48,264 bases of DNA, taken from the NCBI GenBank assembly GCA_903881425.1, contig CAIRTF010000205.1:1-48264 (forward strand), read 5' to 3'. Shown piece after piece: positions 26,067-33,261 of this stretch; position 1 is the first letter of the stretch; each line of letters begins with the position of its first letter. Source of the DNA: an uncultured Chitinophagaceae bacterium (GTDB taxonomy: Bacteria > Bacteroidota > Bacteroidia > Chitinophagales > Chitinophagaceae). Position numbers and translations under genes: made by a program. The notes under the pieces were generated by a model. That model saw only the letters and a program-made list of their open reading frames with translations, was not told the origin of the DNA and searched no databases.

Positions 26067-27071
26067 TCAGGGTTTGTATTTTGCTTCATCAAAAATTTGT
26101 TTGGCCGGTGTTTTCATTAATTCATCCAATGTTTTCTGCTCATTTTTATTCATCCATTTTTTTACAATTTGCCAACCGGTAAATTGCCCGATATTTCCAG
26201 GAGATATTTCTCCAAACTCAGGTGTGCTGGGGCCATCATTTACATAAGAACCAATTAAATTAGGTTCTGTTTCGTACAATAAATTATTCTCAATAAAAAA
26301 AGTCCATATTTTTTTTTCATTACTAAAACAGAAATCTAACTGTTGTTGAGTATAACCTGTTTTTAAACTATCGGCTGTTGTTGCTAATAATGCATCCAAT
26401 ACATACAAACGTTTGCCTGCTTCAATCATTTGCTCCATCAATGGTTTGCCCGTTGTTTTTAACGGATACATATCATCTAAAATATTCCGCATGGAATTGA
26501 CAACAATATATGGCGTTTCAAATCTTCTTGATTTATAAGCGGGATACACATTACTCACATATTCAGATTGATACACCGAAAAGCTTTTACCAAGATAAGA
26601 TTGTAATCCAATGGCAAAACTATGCTGCGTTAATCCGTTGGCTGTTCCTTCAATGGGACCAACAAATGTAGTGATGCGATCAGGTAATATATAATGAGGA
26701 AAATAATATTTTACAAATCGGCAAGCCTGCTCCATTTGTTTTTTTATTTCATCAACATTTTGAATTTTCAACTGCGCTGTATCATACACAAAATGATAAT
26801 CTCTGATAAAAGACTTTACATATTTCAAAACCGTATCGGGCTTCGGTTCCAGCACCAATATATTGTATAAATAATTTTTCAGGAAGTCAGGATATTTCGA
26901 TTGAAGTGTATCCAATGCAGCAGATAAATGATTAGTATCAATTGCAAAAAAATCTTTTTCAAATCTCTCCACTTTTAAACTCACTGTAATGCCCGAAACA
27001 TCAGGAATATTTTTTTTGCTGCTACAGGCAACCACAAAAAACATCGATGCAATACAGGCTATTCTTTTCAT
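26067..27071 (-). CDS. gldB: GldB-like lipoprotein
   Basis: A 334-residue lipoprotein with the signal MKRIACIASMFFVVACSSKK (lipobox VVAC, Cys 16). The body matches the gliding motility protein GldB: VSLKVERFEKDFFAIDT near residue 30, then SKYPDFLKNYLYNIL. ITTFVGPIEGTANGLTQHSFAIGLQSYLG, a DUF2268-like segment, and the C-terminal EPNLIGSYVNDGPSTPEF and SPGNIGQFTGWQIVKKWM follow. In gliding flavobacteria GldB is needed for motility and type IX secretion, but homologues occur in non-gliders, so motility is not proven here. gldC is not adjacent. The gene is divergent from nadE across a palindromic spacer. Confidence 0.88.
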   Translation of the reverse strand: MKRIACIASMFFVVACSSKKNIPDVSGITVSLKVERFEKDFFAIDTNHLSAALDTLQSKYPDFLKNYLYNILVLEPKPDTVLKYVKSFIRDYHFVYDTAQLKIQNVDEIKKQMEQACRFVKYYFPHYILPDRITTFVGPIEGTANGLTQHSFAIGLQSYLGKSFSVYQSEYVSNVYPAYKSRRFETPYIVVNSMRNILDDMYPLKTTGKPLMEQMIEAGKRLYVLDALLATTADSLKTGYTQQQLDFCFSNEKKIWTFFIENNLLYETEPNLIGSYVNDGPSTPEFGEISPGNIGQFTGWQIVKKWMNKNEQKTLDELMKTPAKQIFDEAKYKP

Positions 27072-27177
27072 AACACGAATTAAAGCGAATTCAATGAATT
27101 AGCGTAAACGATTTTGTTAATAATTGTTGCTAAAATTACAATTCGTAAAATTCAGTACAAATCGTGAAATTTGTGTT
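27072..27177. repeat. Imperfect palindrome filling the gldB-nadE divergent spacer
   Basis: CATAACAC at 27069-27076 (including the gldB start codon) mirrors GTGTTATG at 27173-27180 (including the nadE start codon). Inside, the left arm (ACGAATT, GCGAATTC, TGAATTAGCG, TAA) is an imperfect reverse complement of the right arm. The sequence shares the ACACGAATT core with the 15471-15554 element. Both promoters must lie here, but I could not place them. Confidence 0.55.
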
Positions 27178-28860
27178 ATGAAGATTTTTCTGGCACAACA
27201 AAATTATCATGTAGGAAATTTTGAAAGCAATACCCATAAAATTATTGCAGCTATTGAAGAAGCCAAAGCAAAAGGCGGCGATTTGATTTTATTCAGTGAA
27301 ATGAGTGTTTGCGGTTATCCTGCAAGAGATTTTGTTGAGTTCAATGATTTTATTGATCATTGTTATCAATGCATTGATATTATTAAACAACATGCAGATA
27401 CCATTGGTGTGCTGATTGGTTCGCCTGCCAGAAATAAAAATTTAAAAGGCAAAAATCTTTTCAATGCTGCTTTCTTTTTATACGAAAAAGAAATTAAAGC
27501 AGAGATTCATAAAACCTGTTTACCTACTTATGATGTGTTTGATGAATACAGGTATTTTGAACCGGCTTATGATTGGAAGGTTATCCCATTCAAAGGAAAA
27601 AAATTAGCCGTTACTATCTGTGAAGACATCTGGAATTTGGGCGACAATCCATTATACAGAATTTGTCCGATGGATGAATTAATGAAACAATCACCCGATG
27701 TGATGTTGAACTTAAGTGCATCACCATTTGATTATACACATGATGAAGACAGAAAAGCGGTGATCAAATCGAATGTTACAAAATATCATTTACCACTATT
27801 TTATTGTAATGCGGTGGGCAGTCAGACAGAGATTGTGTTTGATGGTGCATCATTGATATTTGATAAACATGCTAATCTCTGCAAAGCATTACCCATGTTT
27901 GAAGAAGCGATGGAATATGTGCTATTAAATGATGATGGAACCATTGATGCTTCAATTGTTGAACCTGCATCAAGAGTGCCTGATAAAGAATTAACACCGA
28001 TTGGTTTAGAAGAAAATTTAAATATCGATCAGATCTATGATGCATTGATACTCGGCATCAAAGATTATTTTTCAAAAATGAATTTTACCAAAGCCATCAT
28101 TGGTTCTTCTGGTGGCATTGACAGTGCAGTTACTTTGGCATTGGCATGTGAAGCATTGGGAAAAGAAAATGTCAGAGCCGTATTGATGCCATCACCTTAC
28201 TCAACAGATCATTCTGTTGATGATGCGGTTGAACTAAGTAAGAATATAGATAACCCTTACGATATTGTTCGAATTAATGATGTGTATGAAAGTTTTCTAT
28301 CCACATTAAAACCAATATTCAACAATTTACCCTTTGGCTTAGCCGAAGAAAATTTACAAAGCAGAACACGTGGTAATATTTTAATGAGTATAGCCAATAA
28401 GTTCGGTTATATTTTATTGAATACTTCCAATAAAAGCGAATTGGCAACAGGCTATGGAACGTTATATGGAGACATGGCCGGCGGTTTAGGCGTGTTAGGC
28501 GATTGTTATAAGTTGCAAGTATATGCTTTGGCAAAATATATCAATAGAGATAAAGAGATCATACCCGTTAATATCATAGAAAAGGCGCCCAGTGCGGAAT
28601 TGAGACCCAATCAAAAAGATAGTGACAGTTTACCTGATTATAGTATTCTGGACAAAATATTGTATCAATACATTGAAAGAAGAATGGGACCTGATGAAAT
28701 AAAAGCACAAGGTTTTGATGCAGCATTAGTTGACAGAATATTAAAAATGGTGAACAACAATGAATACAAACGCAATCAGTTCTGTCCTATTATACGAATC
28801 TCTCCCAAAGCCTTCGGCGTAGGAAGAAGAGTGCCAATTGTTGGAAAGTATTTGAGTTGA
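27178..28860 (+). CDS. nadE: Glutamine-hydrolysing NAD+ synthase
   Basis: The last step of NAD biosynthesis, amidation of nicotinate adenine dinucleotide. The 560 residues start at ATG 27178 (MKIFLAQQNYHVGNF); a TTG 54 nt upstream would add a non-homologous lead. The nitrilase-type glutaminase domain has its triad at Glu41 (LILFSEM), Lys112 (HKTCLP) and Cys148 (VTICEDIWN). The synthetase domain has the P-loop SSGGIDSAVTLALA near 309-322. NLQSRTRGNILMSIANKFG, LLNTSNKSELATGYGTLYGD and GVLGD follow. It ends at a long palindromic terminator shared with the stress protein gene. Confidence 0.97.
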   Translation: MKIFLAQQNYHVGNFESNTHKIIAAIEEAKAKGGDLILFSEMSVCGYPARDFVEFNDFIDHCYQCIDIIKQHADTIGVLIGSPARNKNLKGKNLFNAAFFLYEKEIKAEIHKTCLPTYDVFDEYRYFEPAYDWKVIPFKGKKLAVTICEDIWNLGDNPLYRICPMDELMKQSPDVMLNLSASPFDYTHDEDRKAVIKSNVTKYHLPLFYCNAVGSQTEIVFDGASLIFDKHANLCKALPMFEEAMEYVLLNDDGTIDASIVEPASRVPDKELTPIGLEENLNIDQIYDALILGIKDYFSKMNFTKAIIGSSGGIDSAVTLALACEALGKENVRAVLMPSPYSTDHSVDDAVELSKNIDNPYDIVRINDVYESFLSTLKPIFNNLPFGLAEENLQSRTRGNILMSIANKFGYILLNTSNKSELATGYGTLYGDMAGGLGVLGDCYKLQVYALAKYINRDKEIIPVNIIEKAPSAELRPNQKDSDSLPDYSILDKILYQYIERRMGPDEIKAQGFDAALVDRILKMVNNNEYKRNQFCPIIRISPKAFGVGRRVPIVGKYLS

Positions 28861-28866
28861 TGACTT

Positions 28867-28908
28867 AATAAAAGAAATCCCTTACAATTGTAAGGGGTTT
28901 CTTTTATT
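28867..28908. terminator. 21-bp-arm palindromic bidirectional terminator
   Basis: Arms of 21 bp (28867-28887 and 28888-28908), with a single G-T pair, meet at CAATTG. The core is CCCTTACAATTGTAAGGGG and the flanks are AAAGAAA/TTTCTTT. It ends nadE and the converging universal stress protein gene, whose stop codon (28904-28906) lies inside it. Confidence 0.9.
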
Positions 28909-29740
28909 CATGCACCACCATCAAGGGTATATTACTGTGAAATGCCAAATGTTTCGTATGACTTTTTTTGAACATTGTTTCAAACAATCCATGTTTTTTT
29001 GGAATGATGATCACAAGATCAATCTGTTGTTCAAAAACAAAATCATTAATGGCATCTGCAAAATCTTGATTGTGTATGAAATGATATTTCGGTTCAAAGC
29101 CGGTAAATAATTTATCCATTTCTATACTTTCAAAAGTATTGTTGTTAGTATAGTTTCCGCTTTTTTCTACATGTAGAATATTTAATTCTGCTCCGGTAGA
29201 ACGCAATATCTTTTTAATAGGTTCTACAGGAATAGAAGTACTCACTTTTTCAAAATCTGTGACTAATGCAATTTTATCAACAGAAGTATAATTGGCTTTT
29301 GCCGGAACAATAATCACAGGCACTTTAATGCTGCGAGCTACTTTAATAGTGTTACTTCCAAAAACAGTTTCTTCCACAGCACCGCCACCGGTAATACCCA
29401 TTACAATTAAATCAATGTCCATTCTGCCGCAAATTTCCTCAACACCCTGTTCCAACATATTGAATTCGCATAAGGTATCTATCACAATATCTTTATCACA
29501 AAAAGCCAAAAACTTAAATTTCAATAATTGTAAATTTTCTTCGTTTGCTTTTTTAACAGTTTCCAGATCAAAAACTTCCAATACCGGAACCATTGGATCG
29601 GGTCCAACAGAAACCGGTGCCTGATAAGTATTGTATAGAATGATTTTTTTTGCTTTTACCTGTTTAGCAAAATCAATAGCATACAATGAAGCATTCTTTG
29701 CAGTTTCAGAAAAATCGGTTGGAACTAATATCGTTTTCAT
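28904..29740 (-). CDS. Universal stress protein with two UspA domains
   Basis: A 278-residue protein of two tandem Usp folds. The first has MKTILVPTDFSETAKNASLYAIDFA, with the ATP-type loop GITGGGAVEETVFGSNT (about 117-133) and VPVIIVPA. The second (about 155-278) is more degenerate, starting KIALVTDFEKVS and ending LAFHSNIPLMVVHE without a clear G-x2-G-x9-G loop. Such proteins support survival under stress by unclear means. Minus-strand TAATTTTA upstream may be its -7 box. Confidence 0.93.
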   Translation of the reverse strand: MKTILVPTDFSETAKNASLYAIDFAKQVKAKKIILYNTYQAPVSVGPDPMVPVLEVFDLETVKKANEENLQLLKFKFLAFCDKDIVIDTLCEFNMLEQGVEEICGRMDIDLIVMGITGGGAVEETVFGSNTIKVARSIKVPVIIVPAKANYTSVDKIALVTDFEKVSTSIPVEPIKKILRSTGAELNILHVEKSGNYTNNNTFESIEMDKLFTGFEPKYHFIHNQDFADAINDFVFEQQIDLVIIIPKKHGLFETMFKKSHTKHLAFHSNIPLMVVHE

Positions 29741-29821
29741 GGCAAATCATTTTCTGTTCTAAAATTAGAATGATGATAAGCCATAAAACATGAGGGAAGT
29801 CAGAGAATGACATGATTGATG

Positions 29822-31000
29822 TTATGCAATATTCTCAATAATACCTGCAATGCCCTGCCCGCCGCCAACACAAGCAGAAACAATTCCGTATTTTTTATTC
29901 AATCTTTTCATATCATTTAAAAGCTGAACAGTCAATTTACACCCGGTGCAACCCAAGGGATGACCTAATGCAATAGCACCGCCATTAATATTCACAATGT
30001 CTTTATTCAATCCCAATTCACGAATCACTGCCAATGATTGAGAAGCGAAGGCTTCATTCAATTCAATCAAATCAATATCATTCAAACTCATACTCGCTTG
30101 CTTCAATACTTTTGGAATAGCAGCTACAGGACCAATACCCATAATACGTGGGTGCACACCTGCACTGGCACAATTCACTAATCTGCCAATAGGTTTAAGG
30201 TTCAATTCATTCACCATTCTTTCACTCATCACCACTACAAATGCAGCGCCATCACTCGTTTGAGAAGAATTGCCTGCAGTGACACTTCCACCCAAAGCAA
30301 AAGCAGGCTTTAATTTTGCCAATGCTTCAACTGTTGTATCGGCACGCACCCCTTCGTCCGTATCAACAATATAATTTTTTGTTGCTTTCTTTCCTTTTTC
30401 ATTCACATACACTTGCTCCACATTGATTGGAAGAATACCGGATTTAAAATAACCATTATCAATAGCTTGTTTTGCTTTTGCATGAGAGTTATATGCAAAC
30501 AAATCCTGATCTTCTCTGTTCACTTTAAATTCTTTGGCAACCGCTTCGGCAGTCAACCCCATACTTAAATAATAATCCGGTTCTTCTTTTGTAATAGAAT
30601 ATGCAGGAACAGTTTTCCATCCGGTGGTTGGAACCAAACTCATACTTTCTGTTCCACCGGCAATAATACAATCTGCCATACCTGTTCTGATCTTTGCAGT
30701 TGCCATAGCAATACTTTCCAATCCGCTTGCACAATATCTGTTAATGGTAATGCCTGCTGCATCCAATCCAACGGCACGTGCTGCAATAATTCGACCGAAC
30801 TGTAATCCTTGCTCAGCTTCAGGTACAGCGTTTCCTACAATTACATCATCCACACGTTTGGCTTCTAATTGAGGTAAACTTGCCATCAATCCTTTGATTA
30901 CTTCAACAGCTAAATCATCGGGACGAAAAAAACGTAATCCGCCTTTTTTACTTTTGGCAACTGCGGTTCTGTAACCCGCAACGATATATGCTTCCTGCAT
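29822..31000 (-). CDS. Acetyl-CoA acyltransferase (thiolase)
   Basis: A thiolase that cleaves or forms 3-ketoacyl-CoA in beta-oxidation or acetoacetyl-CoA metabolism. There are 392 residues from ATG 31000 (MQEAYIVAGYRTAVAKS); an upstream TTG would add three residues. The nucleophile Cys lies in INRYCASGLESIA (about 87-99). The C-terminal motifs are ALGHPLGCTG (His) and SACVGGGQGIAGI (second Cys), with NEAFASQSLAV before them. The sequence cannot separate FadA-like from AtoB-like activity. A near-ideal promoter lies 20 nt upstream. Confidence 0.94.
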   Translation of the reverse strand: MQEAYIVAGYRTAVAKSKKGGLRFFRPDDLAVEVIKGLMASLPQLEAKRVDDVIVGNAVPEAEQGLQFGRIIAARAVGLDAAGITINRYCASGLESIAMATAKIRTGMADCIIAGGTESMSLVPTTGWKTVPAYSITKEEPDYYLSMGLTAEAVAKEFKVNREDQDLFAYNSHAKAKQAIDNGYFKSGILPINVEQVYVNEKGKKATKNYIVDTDEGVRADTTVEALAKLKPAFALGGSVTAGNSSQTSDGAAFVVVMSERMVNELNLKPIGRLVNCASAGVHPRIMGIGPVAAIPKVLKQASMSLNDIDLIELNEAFASQSLAVIRELGLNKDIVNINGGAIALGHPLGCTGCKLTVQLLNDMKRLNKKYGIVSACVGGGQGIAGIIENIA

Positions 31001-31020
31001 GACAAACAAATTTTGAATAC

Positions 31021-31050
31021 CAAAAATAATAAAATAAGTTGTTTATGCAA
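31021..31050 (-). promoter_or_regulatory. Thiolase promoter, TTG-N19-TATTTTTG
   Basis: Read on the minus strand, TTG (31050-31048) is followed by exactly 19 nt and then TATTTTTG (31028-31021). This is the complete Bacteroidota -33/-7 arrangement. The start would lie about 15 nt before the thiolase ATG. A small inverted repeat AGTTG/CAACT (31038-31053) overlaps the spacer. Confidence 0.7.
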
Positions 31051-31109
31051 CTAATTGTTGAAATTAAGTTTTTCAAATAGTTGCCGGCAGGAAACTTTTA
31101 GCTTTCAGT

Positions 31110-31117
31110 TATCTTTA
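31110..31117 (+). promoter_or_regulatory. -7-like box TATCTTTA 4 nt before the pyrD ATG
   Basis: TAnnTTTN ending 4 nt before ATG 31122, as at rsmE, gpmI and 17230. The nearest TTG (31081-31083) is 26 nt upstream, longer than usual. Confidence 0.4.
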
Positions 31118-31121
31118 CCGC

Positions 31122-32177
31122 ATGTTTTATTCTTTGCTGCGCAATTTTTTATTTCAATTCGATCCGGAAAAAGTGCATCACTTTTCGATGAATGCGCTGC
31201 ACAATGCTTGCAATATCCCTTTTGCAAAAAACATTATTCAACAACAATTTTCTATAAAGCATCCATCATTAGAAAGAAATGTTTTTGGATTACATTTTAA
31301 AAACCCTGTTGGTTTAGGTGCCGGTTTCGATAAAAATGCTTTGTATCTGACCGAATTGGAATCATTGGGTTTTGGTTTTGTAGAAATTGGAACAGTAACA
31401 CCCAAACCACAAAACGGCAATGATAAACCAAGATTATTTCGTTTGCCCGAAGATAAAGCACTCATTAACCGAATGGGGTTTAATAATGATGGAGTTGAAT
31501 TGATAAAGCATCGTTTACAAAAATGGAATCACTCCCGACTCCCGACTCATGACTCCGGTCTCGTTATCGGTGGTAACATCGGTAAAAATAAAATGACAGC
31601 CAATGAAGATGCCTGGAAAGATTATGAAATTTGTTTTTCAGCATTATTTGATATGGTTGATTATTTTGTTGTGAATGTGAGCAGTCCGAATACACCGGGT
31701 TTACGTGAATTACAAGAAAAAGATTCTTTGAAAAAAATATTGAGCAACCTGCAAAATATTAATCAGGGCAAACCAAAAGCCAAACCTTTATTATTAAAAA
31801 TTGCACCCGATTTATCGAAAGAACAATTAGATGATATCATTGAATTATCCTTAGAAATAAAGTTAGATGGATTGGTTGCAACCAATACAACAATTAGTCG
31901 CTTCGCACTCCAAACTCCCCACCTCAGACTCCAGACCATCGGCGCAGGTGGATTAAGCGGAAAGCCTTTACAGCAAAGAAGTTTGGAAGTAGTACAATAT
32001 TTGTCTCGGCAAACCAACCATCAAATTCCTATCATCGCCAGCGGTGGAATTTTTACCGGAACAGATGCTCAACAACAATTCAATGCTGGTGCTTCATTAG
32101 TTCAAGTATGGACAGGTTTTGTTTATGAAGGGCCGGGCATTGTAAAAAACATTTGTAAAGCATTGATCATAGATTAA
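31122..32177 (+). CDS. pyrD: Dihydroorotate dehydrogenase (quinone), class 2
   Basis: It oxidises dihydroorotate to orotate at the membrane, with FMN and quinone, for pyrimidine synthesis. The 351 residues include the class 2 N-terminal helices (RNFLFQFDPEKVHHFSM). FMN/substrate motifs are NPVGLGAGFDKNA (about 64-76), INRMGFNNDGV, GGNIGKNK, the catalytic Ser region VNVSSPNTPGLRE (about 184-196), VATNTTIS, GAGGLSGKPL and the phosphate loop SGGIFTGTDA. Two loops, HSRLPTHDSG before the GGNIGKNK strand and RFALQTPHLRLQ before GAGGLSG, are encoded by 7-bp quasi-repeat arrays. Family assignment is certain. Confidence 0.96.
   Translation: MFYSLLRNFLFQFDPEKVHHFSMNALHNACNIPFAKNIIQQQFSIKHPSLERNVFGLHFKNPVGLGAGFDKNALYLTELESLGFGFVEIGTVTPKPQNGNDKPRLFRLPEDKALINRMGFNNDGVELIKHRLQKWNHSRLPTHDSGLVIGGNIGKNKMTANEDAWKDYEICFSALFDMVDYFVVNVSSPNTPGLRELQEKDSLKKILSNLQNINQGKPKAKPLLLKIAPDLSKEQLDDIIELSLEIKLDGLVATNTTISRFALQTPHLRLQTIGAGGLSGKPLQQRSLEVVQYLSRQTNHQIPIIASGGIFTGTDAQQQFNAGASLVQVWTGFVYEGPGIVKNICKALIID
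31531..31558. repeat. Four ACTCNNG 7-bp quasi-repeats inside pyrD
   Basis: ACTCCCG occurs twice, followed by ACTCATG and ACTCCGG, contiguous and in register. They encode the loop HSRLPTHDSG. The C-rich sequence stands out from the AT-rich gene around it. Confidence 0.7.
31906..31940. repeat. Second 7-bp quasi-repeat array inside pyrD
   Basis: CACTCCA, AACTCCC, CACCTCA, GACTCCA and GACCATC are contiguous. They share the ACTCC core with the array 350 nt upstream and encode the loop ALQTPHLRLQT. Confidence 0.6.
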
Positions 32178-32229
32178 CAATAAAAGCTTACAAGATTCCT
32201 CAATCATCTTTTACCTTTAAGAAAAAAAG

Positions 32230-32595
32230 ATGAGTCAACGTCAACATATTTTCAAAGCATTTGCAAATGCCTTCAAAGGAATCGCCCAATTCTTTTTACA
32301 TGAACGCAATGGAAAAATTCAATTGTTAGTTGCTGTTGCCGTAATTGTTTGCGGATATTATTTTACAATATCTGCTACAGAATGGATTATCGTATTATTA
32401 TGTATCGGTGCAGTCATCAGCGCAGAAATGATGAACAGTGCTTTGGAAAAATTATGCGACCTTGTTCACAAAGAATATCATCCAACCATTAAAATCATTA
32501 AAGATCTTGCTGCTGCTGCAGTATTGTGGTTAGCTATAATAAGTGTTATCATCGGCATAATTATTTTCTTACCAAAGCTTATTGCATTAATATGA
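32230..32595 (+). CDS. dgkA: Diacylglycerol/undecaprenol kinase, DgkA family
   Basis: A 121-residue membrane kinase with three helices (about 29-47, 52-70 and 97-118). The family signature AEMMNSALEKLCDLV (about 65-79) and the basic amphipathic N-terminus (FKAFANAFKGIAQFFLHERNGKIQ) are present. Members phosphorylate diacylglycerol or undecaprenol in the inner membrane, and which applies here is not determined. TACCTTTA at 32212-32219, 10 nt before the ATG, may be its -7 box. Its stop overlaps the DUF1361 ATG (ATGA). Confidence 0.93.
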   Translation: MSQRQHIFKAFANAFKGIAQFFLHERNGKIQLLVAVAVIVCGYYFTISATEWIIVLLCIGAVISAEMMNSALEKLCDLVHKEYHPTIKIIKDLAAAAVLWLAIISVIIGIIIFLPKLIALI

Positions 32596-33245
32596 AACAT
32601 AAAAATACGTCTATCAATATTGCATTAACGCTATCAGTTTTATTCACGATGGTCTTGTTAGCAGTTCGCATTGTAAAAACAAATGAATGGTTTTATATTT
32701 TTTATGTGTGGAATACATTTTTAGCCATTGTTCCTTTATTATTCAGCAGACAATTATTAAAACAAAATTCTTTAAATGGTAAAGCGATCTTTTATATCAT
32801 TGGATGGATATTATTTTTCCCCAATGCACCATATATCATTACCGATTTAATTCATTTTGATAATACTATTGGTCCATTGCGTTGGTATGATCTTTTATTG
32901 GTGATGAGTGCTACATGGAACGGATTGATATTAGGATTGATATCATTAATGGAAGTAGAAAAATTCATGTCTAAATTTTTACAAACTATTTGGTTGAATT
33001 TATTTGTCTTTATTGGATTATTACTTTGTGGATTTGGCATTTATCTGGGAAGGTTTTTACGTTTTAATAGTTGGGATATTCTTACCAAACCTTACGAGTT
33101 GATGCATGCTTCAGCGCATCAGGCATTGCATCCGGTAGAAAATTTTAAAACATGGGGCTTTTCATTTTTATTCTCTATCATGCTTTGTATTATTTATTAT
33201 ACCCTAAAAAAAATGCCTCACTTTTTCAAGCGAGGCAATGAATAA
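32592..33245 (+). CDS. DUF1361 membrane protein
   Basis: A 217-residue polytopic protein. ATG 32592 overlaps the dgkA stop; in-frame upstream starts would lie within dgkA and are not used. About six helices are visible. The DUF1361 signature ILFFPNAPYIITDLIHF (about 76-92) is followed by RWYDLLLVMSATWNGLILGLISL and GIYLGRFLRFNSWD. The function is unknown. Coupling to dgkA suggests a role in lipid or envelope metabolism. Its last codons also encode a terminator for the converging gene. Confidence 0.85.
   Translation: MKHKNTSINIALTLSVLFTMVLLAVRIVKTNEWFYIFYVWNTFLAIVPLLFSRQLLKQNSLNGKAIFYIIGWILFFPNAPYIITDLIHFDNTIGPLRWYDLLLVMSATWNGLILGLISLMEVEKFMSKFLQTIWLNLFVFIGLLLCGFGIYLGRFLRFNSWDILTKPYELMHASAHQALHPVENFKTWGFSFLFSIMLCIIYYTLKKMPHFFKRGNE
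33206..33237 (-). terminator. Terminator for the BamA-like gene, inside the DUF1361 coding end
   Basis: On the minus strand, TGCCTCGCTT and AAGTGAGGCA form a 10-bp stem (one G-T pair) closed by a GAAA tetraloop. A run of eight T follows. It lies 25 nt past the BamA-like stop and within the last codons of DUF1361. Confidence 0.85.
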
Positions 33246-33261
33246 ATATATTTCCCTAATC

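Noticed and set aside
27124-27177. TTG start adding 18 residues to NadE
   Set aside because: ATG 27178 matches the family N-terminus, and the extension lies in the palindromic spacer.
31531-31940. CRISPR or VNTR reading of the pyrD repeats
   Set aside because: Units are 7 bp without spacers, lie inside one reading frame, and no cas genes are present.
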